A stretch of DNA of 56,499 nucleotides from DATATV01 sp035551355 (GTDB taxonomy: Bacteria > Actinomycetota > Actinomycetes > Mycobacteriales > Pseudonocardiaceae): assembly GCA_035551355.1 (NCBI GenBank), contig DASZNF010000056.1, positions 1 to 56,499 of the forward strand. The letters are read 5' to 3'. The first letter of the stretch is position 1, and each line of letters begins with the position of its first letter. A program made the translations under genes and the position numbers. The notes below the pieces were generated by a model. It ran no database searches, was not told where the DNA came from, and saw only the letters and a program-made list of their open reading frames with translations. Positions 13,117 to 27,107 of the stretch are shown piece by piece.

Positions 13117-16100
13117 CCAGTCCGGACCCGACGAGCAGACCGCGGTCGCGATCGTCGGCCTGGCCTGCCGGTTTCCCGGCGCGCCCGATGTGGCGGCGTA
13201 CTGGCGCAACCTGCGGGCGGGCGTGGAGTCGATCCGGCGGTTCACCGACGCGGAACTGACCGCGGCCGGGGTGGACGCGGCGACGCTGGCCGACCCGGAC
13301 TACGTGAAGGTCGCGCCGGTGCTGGAGGGCATCGAGGAGTTCGACGCGGGCTTCTTCGGCTTCACCCCGGCCGAGGCCCGGATCAGCGATCCGCAGCAAC
13401 GGCTGTTCCTTGAGGTCGCGTGGACCGCGCTGGAGTCGGCGAACTGCGATCCGGGCCGGTTTCCCGGTGCCATCGGGGTGTTCGCCGGGTCCGCGCTGAG
13501 CGGCTACCTGCTCAACAACCTGGCGCCCAATCCGGAGGTGCTGGACTGGGCCAGCCCGATGCAACTGGCGCTGGGCAACGACAAGGACTCCCTCGCCACC
13601 CGGGTCGGCTACGCGTTCGACCTGCGCGGCCCGTGTTTCGGCGTGCAGAGCTACTGCTCAAGTTCGCTGGTCGCGGTGTCCACCGCGTGCACCAGCCTGA
13701 TCTCCGGCGAGTGCGACATCGCGCTGGCCGGCGGGGTGTCGGTGGCCGTGCCGCACCTGGTCGGCTACCAGTTCCAGCCGGGCGGGATCGCCTCGCCGGA
13801 CGGGCACTGCCGGGCCTTCGACGCGGACGCCGGTGGCGCGCCGCTGGGCAGCGGGGTCGGCGCGGTGGTGTTGCGGCGGTTGTCCGACGCGCTGGCCGAC
13901 GGCGACCACGTGCACGCGGTGATCCGGGGCTGGGCGGTCAACAACGACGGCGGGCGCAAGGCCGGGTACACCGCGCCGGGCGTGCGCGGGCAGGCCGAGG
14001 TGATCAGCGAGGCCATGGCCAATGCCGGGGTCGAACCGGCCGAGATCGACTTCCTTGAGGCGCACGGCACCGGGACCGCGCTGGGCGACGCGGCCGAGTT
14101 CGCCGCATTGCGGCGCGCCTTCGGCGAGGCACCGGAGCCGGGTGGCTGCGTGCTCGGCTCGGTGAAGACCAACATGGGGCACCTGGACCGGGCCGCCGGG
14201 GTGGCCGGGCTGATCAAAACCGCGCTGGCCCTGGAAAATCGGGAGTTGCCGCCGACGCTGCACTTCCGGCGGCCGAACCCGGCCACCGAGCTGACCCACA
14301 GCCCGTTCCGCATCGAGACCGAGCTGACCGACTGGCCGCGCCGCGGGCATCCGCGCCGGGCCGGGGTGAGCGCGTTCGGCATCGGCGGCACCAACGCGCA
14401 CGTGGTCCTGGAAGAAGCCCCTGCCGTGCCGTCATCTTCGCCAGTCCATAGTGGACGACCGACGATCATGGTGTTGTCCGCGCGGAGCGAGGACGCGGTG
14501 ACCGCGCGGGTCAGCGAGCTGGCCGACGCGCTGGAGTCCGAGCTCGAACTGGCCGATGTCGCGCACACGCTGGCCACCGGGCGGGCGGAATTCGAGCATC
14601 GGCGGGCCGTGGTCGCCCGTGATCGGGCCGAGGCGGTGCGGCTGCTGCGGGCGTCGGAGTTGTTGCGTGGACCGGAGCCGGTGCCCGGGCGGGGCGTGGT
14701 GTTCGTGTGTACCGGGGAGGTCGACCCGGCGGCGATCGAGCTGGTCCGCGCGGAGCCGGTTTTCCATGACGCGGTACGGGATTGCGTGGCCGCCGCCGCG
14801 CCCGCGCTGGCGGCCGGACTGCGCACGGCCCTGCTGGACGCGGCCCGGCCGCCCGCGCCGGCACTGCGCGAGGCGGTCGGGTTCGTGCTGGAGTACGCCC
14901 TGGCCACACTGTTGCTGCGGTGGGGGATTCAGCCGGTCGAGCTGGCCGGATTCGGGCGTGGTGAGTATGTCGCTGCCGTGCTGTCCGGGCAGCGGACACT
15001 GGCCGATGTGTTGGCGTCACCGGCTTTCCAGGTCGAATCGACCGAGTGGACCGAGGAGCCCGGCACGGAGCGGTTTGCCGAGCGGCTGGATGAGCAGCTG
15101 GCCGAGCCGGGCCGGCTGCTGGTTCGGCTGGGCAGTGGGCTGGACCTGGCCGACGCGGTGCGAGCGCACCCGGCGGGCGGGACCGAGCTGGTGGTGAACG
15201 TGCTGCCGGACCCGGCCGGTGATCCGGTCACCGCCGTGCACACCGCGCTGGCGCGGCTGTGGCTGGCCGGGGTGCCGGTGGACTGGTCCGGCTACCAGGG
15301 CGGGCAACGCGGACGCCGGATTCCGTTGCCCACCTACCCGTTCCAGCGCCAGCGCTACTGGATCGACCCGCCGGTGACCGCACCGCGATCCGCTGGGCCG
15401 AGCTGGTTCGTGCCGCGGTGGGAGCCCGCCGAAGCGCCCGGACCGGCCTCGGTGCGCGGCCCGGTGCTGGTGTTCGGCGAGCCCGACGCACCGCTGACCG
15501 CCGCGCTCCGCGATCAGTCGCCTGGAACCGTGGTGACCGTCCGGGTGGGGGAGAGGTTCGCCGAATCGGCGGACGGGATCTTCTCGGTCCGGCCGGGAGA
15601 ACCGGCCGACCACGACCAGCTGGTCGCCCGGCTGGCCGCGGCGGGACGAGTGCCCGGGACGGTGCTGCACACCTGGGCGGTGACCGGACCGGACGCCGCT
15701 CCCGGCGATCCGGAAGTCCTGCGCCGCCAACGGGTTCTCGGCTTCGACAGCCTGGTGTGCCTGGCCCGGTCGCTGGCCGGGACGGCCACCGCAACCGTGG
15801 ACATCGTGGTCGCCGCCGATCATCTGCACGACCCGGACGGCGGCACCGAACTGTCCCCAGGCACCGCGGCACTGCTCGGCGCGGGCCTGGTCGTTCCGCA
15901 GGAGCATCCGGGATTCCGGTGTCACACCGTGGATGTCACCGGGGTGCCCGCAGCGGACGCGGCTGCGCGGCTGGTGCGCGAACCGGCCGCGTCCGGACCG
16001 AGGAATGTGGCCTATCGCGGCGCCGACCGGCTGGTGGAAACCCTGGTGCCGGTGCCGGATTCATCCGACGCACCAACGGATTCGGTGCTGCGCGACGAGG

Positions 16101-19100
16101 GCACGTACCTGATCACCGGTGGGCTGGGCAATGTCGGTCTGCTGGTTGCCGAGCACCTGGCCGCCACCGTGCGCAAGCCCCGATTGGTGTTGCTGGGCCG
16201 GAGTCCGGTGCCGCCGCGGGCCGGGTGGGCCGAGTCCGACCAGGGGCGTCGGCTGCTGGCCCTGGAGGCGCTGGGCGCGCGGGTCGAGGTGTGCGTTGCC
16301 GAGGGTGGGACACCGGCCGCGGTCGAGTCGGTGGTGCGGGAGGCGGTGCTGCGGTGTGGTGGGTTCGACGCGGTGTTGCATGCCGCCGGTCTGACCGCGA
16401 CCGACTCGTTCCAGCCGATCCAGACCCTGACCACCGACCTGGTCGACCGGCATTTCACCGCGAAGGTGGACAGCCTGCTCGCCGTGCGGCGAGCCACCGC
16501 GGGGCAGCGGGTCGGCGCGCACTTGTTGTTCTCCTCGATGTCCACCGTGCTGGGCGGCCTCGGTTTCGCGGCCTACGCCGCCGCCAACTCGGTGCTGGAT
16601 GTACTGGCGCACAATGGTTCCCGTACCGGGCAGCGGTGGACCAGCGCGGACTGGGACACCTGGCGCCCGACCGCCGATCAGCTGTCCGGCTCCGGTGTGG
16701 GCGCGGCGATGGCCGAGTTCAGCATGACCGTGGCCGACGGGCTGGCCGCGCTGGACCGATTGGTGGACAGCGGACAACCGCGAGTGGTGGTGTCCGCGGG
16801 CGAGCTGGCCACCCGGCTGCGGGAGTGGGTGACCGGCGACGGCGAGCCGCTCGACCCGGCTCCGGCCGCTCGGCCGGAACCGTCGGGCATCCGGCCGAGC
16901 GCAGGGGAGTACGAGCGGCGCCTGGTCGCGCTGTGGCGGGAGACGCTGGGCATCGAGCAGGTCGGGATCAACGACAACTTCTTCGACCTGGGCGGCAATT
17001 CGCTGATGGGCCTGCAACTGGTCAAGCGGATCGGCCGCGAGTTCGGCACCAGCGTGCCGGCGGTCGCGTTGTTCCAGGCGCCGACCGTCGCGGCCTGCGC
17101 CCGCTACCTGCTCGACCGCGACCCGGCCAGCCGTGCGCCGGAAGCTCCCGCCACAACGAAACCCCGGCGCACCGGGCCCACCGGCGTGGACCCGATCGCG
17201 GTGATCGGCATGGCGGGCCGGTTCCCCGGCGCGCCGGACATCGACCGGTTCTGGGCCAACCTGCGCGATGGCGTGGAGTCGATCCGGTTCTTCACCGACG
17301 CGGAACTGCTGGCCGCCGGGGTGCCCGCGGACGAACTCGCGCTGCCGGACTACGTGAAGGCCCGGCCGGTGCTGGACGGGGTGGAAGAGTTCGACGCCGG
17401 CTTCTTCGGCTACAGCCCGAAAGAGGCCACGCTGACCGACCCGCAACACCGGGTGTTCCTGGAATGCTGCTGGCACGCCCTGGAAAACGCCGGCTACGCC
17501 GGGCCGGGCTACCGCGGCCAGGTGGGTGTGTTCGCGGGCACCAACATCAGCACCTATCTGCGCCGGCTGTACGAGACAGGCGATCTGGCTGCCGGGATCA
17601 GCGACTACCAGGTGGTGATCGGCAACGACAAGGATTCGCTGACCACCGCGGTGTCCTACAAACTCGACCTGACCGGCCCGAGCATGGCCGTGCAGACCTT
17701 CTGTTCCACCTCGCTACTCGCCGTGCACCTGGCCGGGCAGAGCCTGCGGCACGGCGAATGCGAGGTCGCGCTGGCCGGTGGCGTGTCCATCCGGGTGCCC
17801 GACCACGTGGGCCACCGCTACACCGAGGGCGGCATGGAATCGCCCGACGGCCACGTGCGCACCTTCGACGCCCGCGCTCACGGTTCGATGTTCGGCGACG
17901 GGGCGGGGGTGGTGGTGCTCAAGCGCCTGGCCGACGCGCTGGCCGACCGGGACACCGTGTACGCGGTGATCCGCGGTTCGGCGGTGAACAACGACGGCTC
18001 GCTCAAGGTCGGCTTCACCGCGCCCAGCGTGGACGGCCAGGCCCAGGTGATCAGCCGGGCCCTGGCCGACGCCGAGGTCCCCCCGGAGACCGTGTCGTAC
18101 CTGGAAGCGCACGGCACCGCGACCGAACTGGGCGACCCGATCGAGGTGGCCGCGCTGACCAAGGCGTTCGGCGACGCGCCGGCCCGGCAGTCCGTCGCGA
18201 TCGGCTCGGTGAAGACCAACGTCGGCCACCTGGACCGGGCCGCCGGGGTGTCCGGGCTGATCAAGGTGGCGTTGTCGCTGCGGCACCGGGAAATCCCACC
18301 CAGCCTGCACTTCACCGAACCCAATCCGGAGATCGACTTCGCGAACAGCCCGTTCCGGGTCAACACCGTGCGGCGGGACTGGACGCCACCACCGGGCCTG
18401 CCCCGCCGGGCCGGCATCAACTCGCTGGGCATGGGAGGCACCAACGTGCACGTGGTCGTCGAGGAAGCCCCGGAGCCCGAACCGGGGCCGCCCGGCCGCG
18501 CCACCCAGTTGCTGGTGCTGTCCGCGCGCACCCCGGCCGCGCTGGACGAGACCGCCGCCAACCTGGCCCGGCAGCTGCGCGAACGGCCCGAACTCGCGCT
18601 GGCCGATGTCGCCTACACCCTGCAGGTCGGCCGGGAGGACTTCGCCTACCGCCGGTTGATCCGTTGCGGCACAACGGAAGATGCGGCGACGGCGCTGGCC
18701 GGGGAGGACCCGGCGCGGGTGCTGGGCCGGCACGAACCGATCACGGCGCGGCCGGTCGGGTTGTTGTTCGCCGGGGTCGGCGAGCACTACCCGGGCATGG
18801 CGGCCGAACTGGACGCCACCGAGCCGGTGTTCCGCGCCGCCATCGACGAGTGCGGGACCGGGTTGAATCCGTTGCTGGGCAAGGAACTACGCGAGGTGCT
18901 GTTCGCGGCCGGGAAACCGGACGAGGAGACCGGCCTGCGTGCGCTGCTCGGCCGGGCCGATGCGCCCGCGGTGGCGCGGGATCCGGTCAACCGCACGGAA
19001 ATCGCCCAACCGGCGGTGTTCGCGGTCGAGTACGCGCTGGCCCGGCTGCTGCTGTCCTGGGGCGTGCGGCCGGACGCGCTGGCCGGCTACAGCGTCGGCG

Positions 19101-21868
19101 AGTACGTGGCCGCCACCCTGGCCGGGGTGCTCACCGTGCCGGACGCGCTGCGCCTGGTCGCGCGCCGGGCCACGCTCATCGCCGGCCTGCCCCGCGGCGG
19201 TATGCTCGCCGCGTCCGCGTCACCGGAGAAACTGCGGCCGCTGCTGGACGGAATTCCGGTGGACCTGGCCGCGGTCAACGCGCCGGAACAGTGCGTGCTG
19301 GCCGGACCGCCGGAGGCGCTGGCCACGCTGGCGGATCGGTTGGCGCACCAGGAAATCGCGCATCGGATGCTGGACACCGAGCACGCCTTCCACTCCGCGA
19401 TGCTCGCGCCGATCGCCGAGGAACTGACCGAATGGGTGCGGGCCAACATCACACTCGCCCCGCCCCGGTTGCGCACGGTGTCCAATGTGTCCGGTGGCTG
19501 GCTGACCGAGGAACAGGCCACCGATCCCGGCTACTGGGCCCGGCACATGTGCGGCACGGTGCGGTTCGCCGACGGCGTCGGCGCGCTGCTGGCCGATCCG
19601 GACCGGATGCTGGTGGAGATCGGGCCGGGTCAGTCGCTGGGCGCGTTCGTGCGGCAGCACCCGGACTGCGCGACCAATCGGATGGCGCTGATCGTGCCGA
19701 CCCTGCCGGCCCGGGCCGAGAAGAGCACCGCCGAGCAGACCGCGCACGCCGCGCTGGGCCGGCTGTGGCTGGCCGGTGCGCACGTCGACTGGGCCGCCTA
19801 TCACGAGGGCGAGGCCCGTCGCCGGGTGCCGCTGCCGGGTTATCCGTTCCAGCGCGAACGGTACTGGCTCGACCAACCCGATCCGGCCCACCCGGAGGCG
19901 GGGCCCGGGGTGGATCTGAGCGGGAACCCGAAGGACATCCTGACGAACCTGCCGCGTAAGGAATTGCGCGACTGGTACTACCGGCCCACCTGGCGGCAGG
20001 CGGACCAGCCCGCATCGCAACCCGTTCCGGTCACGGGACCCTGGCTGATCTTCGCCGACGGTTGCGGGGTGGCCGACGCGGTGGCCGCGCGGATCACCGC
20101 GGCTGGGGGCCGGATCGCCCGGGTCACCGCGGGCAGCGAGTACGCCGCGGTGGGCGAGGACGCGTTCACCGTGCGGCCCAACGCCCCCGAGGACCACGTC
20201 AAACTGATCGAGCAGGTGCGCCCGCGCTACGTGCTGCACCTGTGGTCGCTGGACGAGCCCGGCGGGGTGGACGATCCGGCCGGTTGGTTGGTGGAGCGTG
20301 GTTACTTCTCTCCGCTGTGGCTGGCCAAAGCGTTGGGGCAGGGCGGCATCGGGGAACGCGATCTGCTCGTGGGCACCGCGCTGGCCTGCAATGTCACCGG
20401 CGCGGACGAGGTGTCCCCGGAACGGGCCACGGTGTCCGGCCCGTGCAAGATCGTGCCGCTGGAACAACCGGACATCACCTGCCGGCAGATCGACATCCGG
20501 CGACCGGACAACGCGGCGCGGGCCGACCGGGTGGCCGGGCAACTGCTGGGCGAACTGGCCGCCGATCCGGCCGAGCAACTCGTCGGCTGGCGCGGGAATC
20601 GCCGCTGGATCGCCGGATTCGCGCCCCTCGACGGCTCCGTCCCCGATCCCGCGGTCGGCGTGGAAGCGTTGCGGGAGCACGGGGTTTATCTGATCACCGG
20701 CGGACTGGGCGGGATCGGGCTGGCCATCGCCCGCGGTCTGGCCCGCACCGTGTCGGCCAAACTCGTCCTGCTGGGCCGATCGGCCATGCCACCGCGAGCG
20801 GACTGGGCCGCGCTGGCCAACGATCCGGCCACTCCGGCCGAGGCCCGTAGGCGGATCGAGGCGGTGCGCGATCTGGAGGCGGCCGGGGCCGAGGTGCTGG
20901 TGTGCGCGGCGGACATCGCCGAGGAAACCGAGGTGGTGCGGGCGATCGCGGCCGCACGGGAGCGGTTCGGCCGGATCGACGGGGTGGTGCACGCCGCCGG
21001 TGTGCCGGGCATGGGGCTGTTGCAGTTCAAGGAGCATGACAACGCGGCGATCGCGTTGCGCCCCAAGGTGATCGGCACCCGGGTGCTGATGAACCAGTTG
21101 GCCGGACTGGAGTTGGATTTCATCGCGCTGTTCTCCTCCATCACCTCGGTCACCGGCGGCGGTCCGGGGCAGGTGGACTACTGCGCGGCCAACTCCTACC
21201 TGGACGCGGTCGCCCAGCGGGCCAGCGCGCAGGCGGGCACCCGGGTGGTCGCGGTGAACTGGGCGGAATGGCGGTGGAACGCCTGGGGCGCCGGACTTTC
21301 CGGGTACGCGCCGGAGGTTCAGCGGTTCTTCGCCGACAACCGGGACTCGGTGGGCATCACCTTCGACGAGGGGTGGCAGGCGTTCCTCGGCGTGCTGGCC
21401 TGCCCGGAACCTCAGATCATCGTGTCGCCACAGGATTTCCCGATCCTGGCCGAACTCAGCCGCACCTTCACCATCGAGACCGTGCTCACCCTCGGCCTGG
21501 AGATCCGGGGCAGGCACGTCCGGCCGGAACTGGGCACCTCCTACGTCGCGCCGGGCAGCGAACTGGAACGCCGGATCGCGGGCATCTGGTCCGACGCGCT
21601 GGGCATCGCCGACATCGGCGTGCACGACAACTTCTTCGAGCTGGGTGGCAATTCGCTGCTCGGCGTGGATCTGATCGCCCGCGTGCGGCGGGAACTGAAC
21701 CGGGACGCGCTCGCACCGCACGTGCTCTACCTCGCGCCCACCATCGGTGCGCTCGCCGAATTCGTCGGCGCCACCGACGGCGACGAACCGTCCGCGGCGC
21801 GCTCGGACACCCGGGCCAGGGGCGCGCTGCGCCGCCAGAGCCTGCGCACAAGGAGGAACCGATCATGA
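13109..21868 (+). CDS. Type I PKS: modules 2 and 3 (KS-AT0-KR-ACP-KS-AT-KR-ACP)
   Basis: A 2,919-residue PKS with two modules. Module 2: KS (11-434, Cys183 in SYCSSS, HGTGT, NMGH), a shortened AT (about 527-728) whose nucleophile motif reads GFGRGE with Gly616 where Ser should be, KR (763-1186; TGGLGNVG, FSSMST, AAYAAAN) and ACP (1269-1334, Ser1298). Module 3: KS (1361-1782, Cys1532), intact AT (1884-2198; Ser1995 in GYSVGE, HAFH as in malonyl-type ATs), KR (2286-2725; TGGLGGIG, FSSITS, VDYCAAN) and ACP (2818-2886, Ser2849). No DH or ER. ATG 13109 follows GAGGAGGACGAGG and overlaps the first PKS gene by 8 bp. The basic tail RGALRRQSL resembles that of the first PKS. Confidence 0.93.
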
Positions 21869-24800
21869 CCGGACACGACGTCGCCGAACGGGGCGACGAG
21901 GAGGACCAACTCGACTCGGTCGCCGTGGTCGGCATGGCCGGCCGGGTCGCGGGCGCGCCGGACCTGGACACCTTCTGGGCCAACCTGGAGGCCGGGCACT
22001 GCGCGGTGCGCCCGCTGACCGACGAGGAACTGGCCGCGGTCGACCCGGTGCTGCGCGCCGACCCCGACTTCGTCCCGGTGGCCGCCGACGTGGCCGACGT
22101 GGCCATGTGGGATGCGGGGTTCTTCGGCTTCAGCCCGCGGGTCGCCGAGGTGACCGACCCGCAGCACCGGGTGTTCCTGGAATGCGCCTGGCAGGCACTC
22201 GAACACGCCGGATACGACCCGCTGGGCACGCCCGGGGTGGTGGGCGTCATCGCGGGCACCGGGTTCCCGACCTACCTGCAGAACAACATCCTCGGCAACT
22301 GGGACGTCATCGCCGAGGCCGGGCACATGCAGCTGGCCATCGGCAACGACCGGGACTCGCTGTCCACCATGGTCGCCTACAAACTCAACCTGCGCGGCCC
22401 CAGTTTCACCATCCAGACCGCGTGTTCCACCTCGATGCTGGCCGTGCACCTGGCCTGCAACAGCCTGCTCACCTTCGAAAGCGACGTGATGCTGGCCGGG
22501 GGCGTGGCCATCCAGACCCCGCAGGCCGGTGGCTATCTCTACGAGGAGGGCGGGATTCTGGCCCCGGACGGGGTGATCCGCTGCCTGGACGCCAAGGCCC
22601 GGGGCGGGGTGTTCGGCAACGGGGCCGGGGCGGTGGTGCTCAAGCGCACCGCCGACGCGCTGCGCGACGGCGACCGGATCTACGCGCAGATCCTCGGTTC
22701 AGCCACCAACAACGACGGCATCAGCCGCGCCGGATTCGCCGCGCCGGGCTTGCGCGGGCAGAGTGAGGTGATCACCGAGGCGCTGGGCAACGCCGGGATC
22801 AGCCCGGACACGGTGTCCTACGTCGAGGCGCACGGTACCGGCACGGTGCTGGGCGACGCCATCGAGATGGACGCGGTGTCCCGGGGTTTCCTGCCGCGCG
22901 ATCCGGCCGCCCGGGCCTGCGTGATCGGGTCGGCCAAGGCGAACGTCGGGCACACCGACCGCGCCTCCGGCGTGCTGGGTCTGATCAAGACGTGCCTGAT
23001 GCTGCACCACCGGCGCATCCCGCCGCAGATCAACTTCGAATCGCCCAACACCAACCTGGATGTCTCCGGCGGCGCGTTCCGGGTGGTCACCGAGGGCGAG
23101 GACTGGCCGGCCGAGTCCGGGCCGCGGCGGGCGCTGGTCAACTCCTTCGGTATGGGCGGCACCAACGCGGTGGCCGTGCTCGAGGAGGCGCCGCCCCGCG
23201 ATGAGCGGGCGGAAACCGTTGCCACACCGCAGATGCTGGTGCTGGCCGCACGCTCCCCGGAGGCGCTGGACGAGGCCACCGGCGCGCTGCGCGATCACCT
23301 GGTCGACCACCCGGAGGCCAACCTGGCCGATGTCGCGTTCACCCTGCAGACCGGGCGCACCGGGTTCAACCATCGCCGGGCGCTGGCCTGCGTGAACCGT
23401 TTGGAAGCCATTTCCGGGCTCAGCCACCCGGATTCGGCCTGGGTGCGCACCCTGCACCAGACCCGGCGGCACCGGCGGGTCGTGCTGGCCGTCCCCGACG
23501 ACGAACTGGCCGCGACCGAACTGGAACGGCAGGTCGGTCCGCTGCTGTACGCCGCCGAACCGGAGTTCCGGGCGGCCCTGGACCGCTGCGCCGAGGCGCT
23601 CGGGCTGACCGGCGAGCAGCGCTGGCAGGCCCCCGCGGCCGGGGCGGCCATCCGGTACGCGCTGGCCGAACTGTTGCGGGCCAACGGATTGCGCGCACAC
23701 CGCTTCGTCGGCGCGAGCCGGGGTGGGACCCGCGCCGATGGCGTGCCCAGTGGGGCCGCGGTGGCCGAATGCCTCGCCGGGACTCGCCCGCTGGCCAAGC
23801 TGGCCGTGGACACGGTGGACAGGCACACCGAGTTGGCCGAGCTGGCCGAACTGGCCGTGGACGAGGACGTGGTGCTGGTCGAACTCGGCGACGGGCGGCT
23901 GCTACGCGCCCTGGACACCGGGCAGACGCTGGCCGAGGACGGCTCCCGGCTGGCCGTGTTCGCCGAGCCGTTCGCGGTGGCGCTGACGGCCGAGCGGATG
24001 CGGGTCGCGGTGCGCGATCTGGTGGCGCGGTCGTGGCTGGGCGGCGCCGACCCGGACTGGGCGGTCGCGCACGCCGGCCGGGAACCCCGGCGGGCGGCGC
24101 TGCCCACCTATCCGTTCGAGCGCCGGCGGTTGTGGCTGGATCCCTCGCCGACCGGGCTGGTCCGGCCGACCACCCCGCAGCGCACCGACAACATCGACGA
24201 CTGGTTCTACGCACCGGTGTGGCGGCAGGCGCCCCGGGTGGCCCCGGCGGACCTGGACAACGCGCTGGTGGCGGCCGGTCCGTGGCTGGTGGTCGGCACC
24301 GAGCCGACCGCGGGCCTTGCCGAGATCCTGCGTGACCGGCTGCACCGGGCGGGGGCCCCGGTGGAGCTGGTACTGGACGCCGAGGACACCGGGCGGCTGG
24401 TCGGCGACGTCTATCCGCGCACCGTGCTGCACACCGGCGCGGCCGAGAAACTCGCCGATCCGGTGGCCCGCAGCGCGGACGCGGGGCTGGGCCGGGCCGC
24501 GCTGCGTGATTTCGACCAGGCCCAGCAGGGCGGATTCGAGAGCGTGCGGCGGCTGGTGGGCGATCTGCTCGGCCGGCCGAGTGCCGCCCCGCCCCGGCTG
24601 GTCATGCTGACCCGGGGCGCGGTCCGGGTGCTGCGCGCCGAACCGTTGCGGCCCGCGCACGCCGGACTGATCGGACTGGCCCGGGTGGTGCCCCAGGAGA
24701 ATCCCGGATTCCGCTGCCAGGTGGTCGATCTCGGCCCGGTGGCCGAGGACGCGGAGCTGGTGGACGCGGTGCTGGCCGAGGCGATCGGCGACGAGGCGAC

Positions 24801-25997
24801 CACGGTGGCGTTCCGGGACGGCCGGCGCTGGCAGGAAGATCACGAGCCCATGCCGTTGCCCGCGCCCGCCGCCGGTCCGCCGGTGCGCGAGGGTGGCACC
24901 TACCTGATCACCGGTGGGTTCGGCCAGGTGTGCCTCGCCCTCGCCGAGCACCTGGCCGCCCACTACCGCGCCCGGTTGGCGCTGTTGGCCCGGCCCGCGT
25001 TGCCGCCGGAAACCGACTGGGACGACTGGCTTTCCGCCCATCCGGACACCGACCGCGCCAGCCGCCGCATCCTGGCCGTGCGCCGGTTGCGGGCCGCCGG
25101 GGCCGAGGTTCTTGTGGTGACCGCCGACGTCGCCGACGCCGATCAGGTGGCGGCCGCGGTGGCCGAGGTGCGCGCCGCCTTCGGCGAGCCGGACGGGGTG
25201 ATCCACGGCGCGGGCGTGCAGGCCGAGGACTACTTCGGGCTCACCCACGAACTCTCGCCCGACCAGTGCCGGGAGCACTACCGGGCCAAACTGTTCGGCT
25301 TGGCCGCGCTGGCCGAGGCCATCGACCTGGCCCGGCTGGACTTCTGCGTCACGCTGTCCTCGCTGGCCACCGTGCTGGGCGCGATCGGCCACGCCCCCTA
25401 CGCCGCGGCCAACGCGGCCATGGACAGCCTGGCCCAGGCCCTGTTCGACGCGGGCGGCCGGGCGATGCTCACGGTGGACTGGGATTCCTGGCCCAGCGGC
25501 ACGTCCGTGCCGGAACTGGGCGCCGCGACCACCGTGGCCAACTACCGGATGAGTTATCCGGAAGGGATCTCCGCGCTGGAACGGTCGCTGTCCGCGGTCG
25601 GTTCGGTGCCCCGGCTGGTCAACTCCACCGGCGACCTGGCACCGCGGCTGGCCGCCTGGGTGGACGCCAAGGACGGCGCCGACGCGGCCGGCGACGGCGA
25701 ACGGCATCCCCGGCCGCCGCTGGACACCCCGCTGGTGCCGCCGGCCGGCGAGGTGGAGCGCACCATCGCCGAGCTGTGGCAGGAAATCCTCGGCCTGGAC
25801 GAGATCGGCGTGCTGGACAACTTCTTCGATCTGGGCGGTCACTCGCTGATGGCGGTGCGGCTGATCGGCCGGCTGCGCAAATCGGTCGGCCTGAACGTGC
25901 CGATCGCGGTGCTCGCGGAATGCCCCACGGTCCGCGAACTCGCCGAACGGATCACCGTGCTCGGCTCGTCGCCGGCCGAGATGCAGAGGAGAGAATG

Positions 25998-25998
<1 letters not shown>
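21865..25998 (+). CDS. Type I PKS: module 4 (KS-AT0-KR-ACP), no thioesterase
   Basis: A 1,377-residue single-module PKS. KS (17-439) has Cys187 in TACSTS, HGTGT and NVGH, so it looks active. The AT region (about 537-732) is only about 195 residues; GASRGG around Ser618 is all that is left of GHSxGE, and the small subdomain with the HAFH-type motif is absent. KR (778-1209) has the catalytic Lys, Ser (LSS) and Tyr (PYAAAN), but its NADPH loop reads TGGFGQVC, with Cys in place of the third Gly. ACP 1297-1366 (Ser1327 in GGHSL). The protein ends after the ACP, so release needs a separate enzyme. The acidic head (ERGDEEDQLD) could pair with the basic tail of the second PKS. Start ATG overlaps the previous stop; AAGGAGG precedes it. 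Confidence 0.92.
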
Positions 25999-26834
<836 letters not shown>

Positions 26835-26854
26835 TGATCATGGAGGTTGTCACA

Positions 26855-27094
26855 GTGGACGCACGTGCCGAGATCCGCGGCTTCATCGCCGAGAAGTTTC
26901 CCGGGGTCGAGTTCGCCGACGGCGACGACATCTTCGCCCTCGGCTTCGCCACCTCGTTGTTCGCCATGCAGCTGGTCATGTTCGTGGAGAAGGGCTTCGG
27001 CTTCGAGGTGACCAACGAGGACCTGGAGATGGCCAACTTCCGCTCGGTCGACGCGATGGTCGCGTTGGTCCAGCGGAGTCTCGCGGCCGCGTGA
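26855..27094 (+). CDS. Discrete acyl carrier protein of the extender-unit cassette
   Basis: A 79-residue ACP. The phosphopantetheine Ser lies in DDIFALGFATSLFAMQLV, nearly the fixed wording of FkbJ-type ACPs that carry glyceryl, hydroxymalonyl and methoxymalonyl groups. GTG 26855 is chosen because GGAGG lies eight bases upstream; ATG 26834 and ATG 26840 are in frame but would add an unusual head. It should receive the glyceryl group from the FkbH-like protein, be oxidised by the two dehydrogenases, and deliver the extender to PKS AT domains. Confidence 0.92.
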   Translation: MDARAEIRGFIAEKFPGVEFADGDDIFALGFATSLFAMQLVMFVEKGFGFEVTNEDLEMANFRSVDAMVALVQRSLAAA

Positions 27095-27107
27095 GGGAGG
27101 TGCGGTG

